Source: Azospirillum soli
GTDB taxonomy: Bacteria; Pseudomonadota; Alphaproteobacteria; Azospirillales; Azospirillaceae
NCBI RefSeq assembly: GCF_017876165.1
Contig: NZ_JAGINQ010000001.1
Span: 1 to 64,000 of the forward strand
Direction of reading: 5' to 3'
Length of the DNA stretch: 64,000 bases
Shown here: in pieces, positions 63,895-64,000 of the stretch
How positions within the stretch are numbered: position 1 is the stretch's first letter
How the letters are laid out: each line of letters starts with the position of its first letter
Translations under genes and position numbers: made by a program
Notes under the pieces: model-generated
Told to the model about the DNA's origin: nothing
The model's input: the letters and a program-made list of their open reading frames with translations, nothing else
Database searches by the model: none

Positions 63895-64000
63895 ATGGCC
63901 GCCAAGACCATGCAGGATCTTCTGATCGAAGAACTGCGCGACATCTACCACGCCGAGAAGCAGATCACGAAGGCTCTGCCCAAGCTGGCCAAGGCTGCGC
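63895..64000 (+). CDS. YciE-like ferritin-fold protein (DUF892), N-terminal end only
   Basis: The first 35 codons read MAAKTMQDLLIEELRDIYHAEKQITKALPKLAKAA, the characteristic start of the YciE/DUF892 diiron ferritin-like family, with Glu/His ligands beginning to appear (EELRDIYHAEKQ). The gene runs off the right edge. GAGGGAACGAACA precedes the ATG. Confidence 0.85.
   Translation, partial: MAAKTMQDLLIEELRDIYHAEKQITKALPKLAKAA

Overview
The window looks like a chromosomal segment of a high-GC alphaproteobacterium, most likely an Azospirillum-type Rhodospirillales. The evidence is gene order and content (yceD-rpmF-plsX-fabH-ihfA-merR-tRNA-Pro; nrdR-ribD-ribE-ribBX-ribH-nusB-thiL), a MucR regulator, a CBP3-type cytochrome bc1 chaperone, and a RibBX protein with a degraded GTP cyclohydrolase half. 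The genus is an inference.

Left part (1-6.1 kb): a minus-strand catabolic operon encodes a hydroxyacyl-CoA dehydrogenase-like enzyme, a beta-keto acid cleavage enzyme (BKACE), a 3-hydroxybutyrate dehydrogenase-like SDR and a branched-chain amino-acid-type ABC transporter. It has a textbook sigma-54 promoter and is divergent from a sigma-54 activator gene. From 6.3 to 11.6 kb lies scrap: a short tyrosine recombinase, a broken response regulator, and a decayed IS1182-type transposase split by an IS66-family element with intact ends and an 8-bp target duplication but no tnpB.

Centre (11.6-46.2 kb): a defence and accessory island, bounded on the right by tRNA-Pro. In order it holds an ArdC-like gene; a complete type III-B effector operon (cmr1, cas10, cmr3-6) ending in nucC; a one-spacer CRISPR mini-array fused to the nucC stop codon; a helicase fragment; a large Avs/NACHT-like STAND gene frameshifted by a 19-bp tandem duplication; a GH13 enzyme; a CRISPR array of 26 repeats; a type I-G (I-U) effector operon (cas3, csb3, csb1, csb2); a second long array of 21 repeats; a VapBC pair; small ribbon-helix-helix regulators; a nuclease-like secreted protein; and a large ParB-like gene. 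No cas1, cas2, cas4 or free-standing cas6 is present. All three arrays share a leader end and a repeat family, so the Cas5-Cas6 fusion Csb2 probably makes crRNA for both effector complexes. Cas10 keeps its GGDD cyclase motif and lacks an HD nuclease domain, and NucC keeps its D/E/K triad. The predicted pathway is RNA recognition, cyclic triadenylate synthesis and NucC-mediated DNA destruction.

Right part (46.2-64 kb): ordinary housekeeping genes for fatty acid and phospholipid precursor synthesis, IHF, a membrane pyrophosphatase, FliL, riboflavin and thiamine cofactors, NrdR, GlyA, RpiB and MucR, followed by small conserved proteins.

The observations most worth a second look are: (1) CRISPR repeats that alternate between stem variants within one array with compensatory base-pair changes; (2) a shared multi-hairpin leader upstream of both the ardC-like and parB-like genes, with covarying stems; (3) a duplicated module of leader, array, hairpin and 116-aa gene on both sides of the type I-G operon; (4) the cmr-nucC-mini-array fusion; and (5) the 19-bp duplication that switches off the STAND defence gene.
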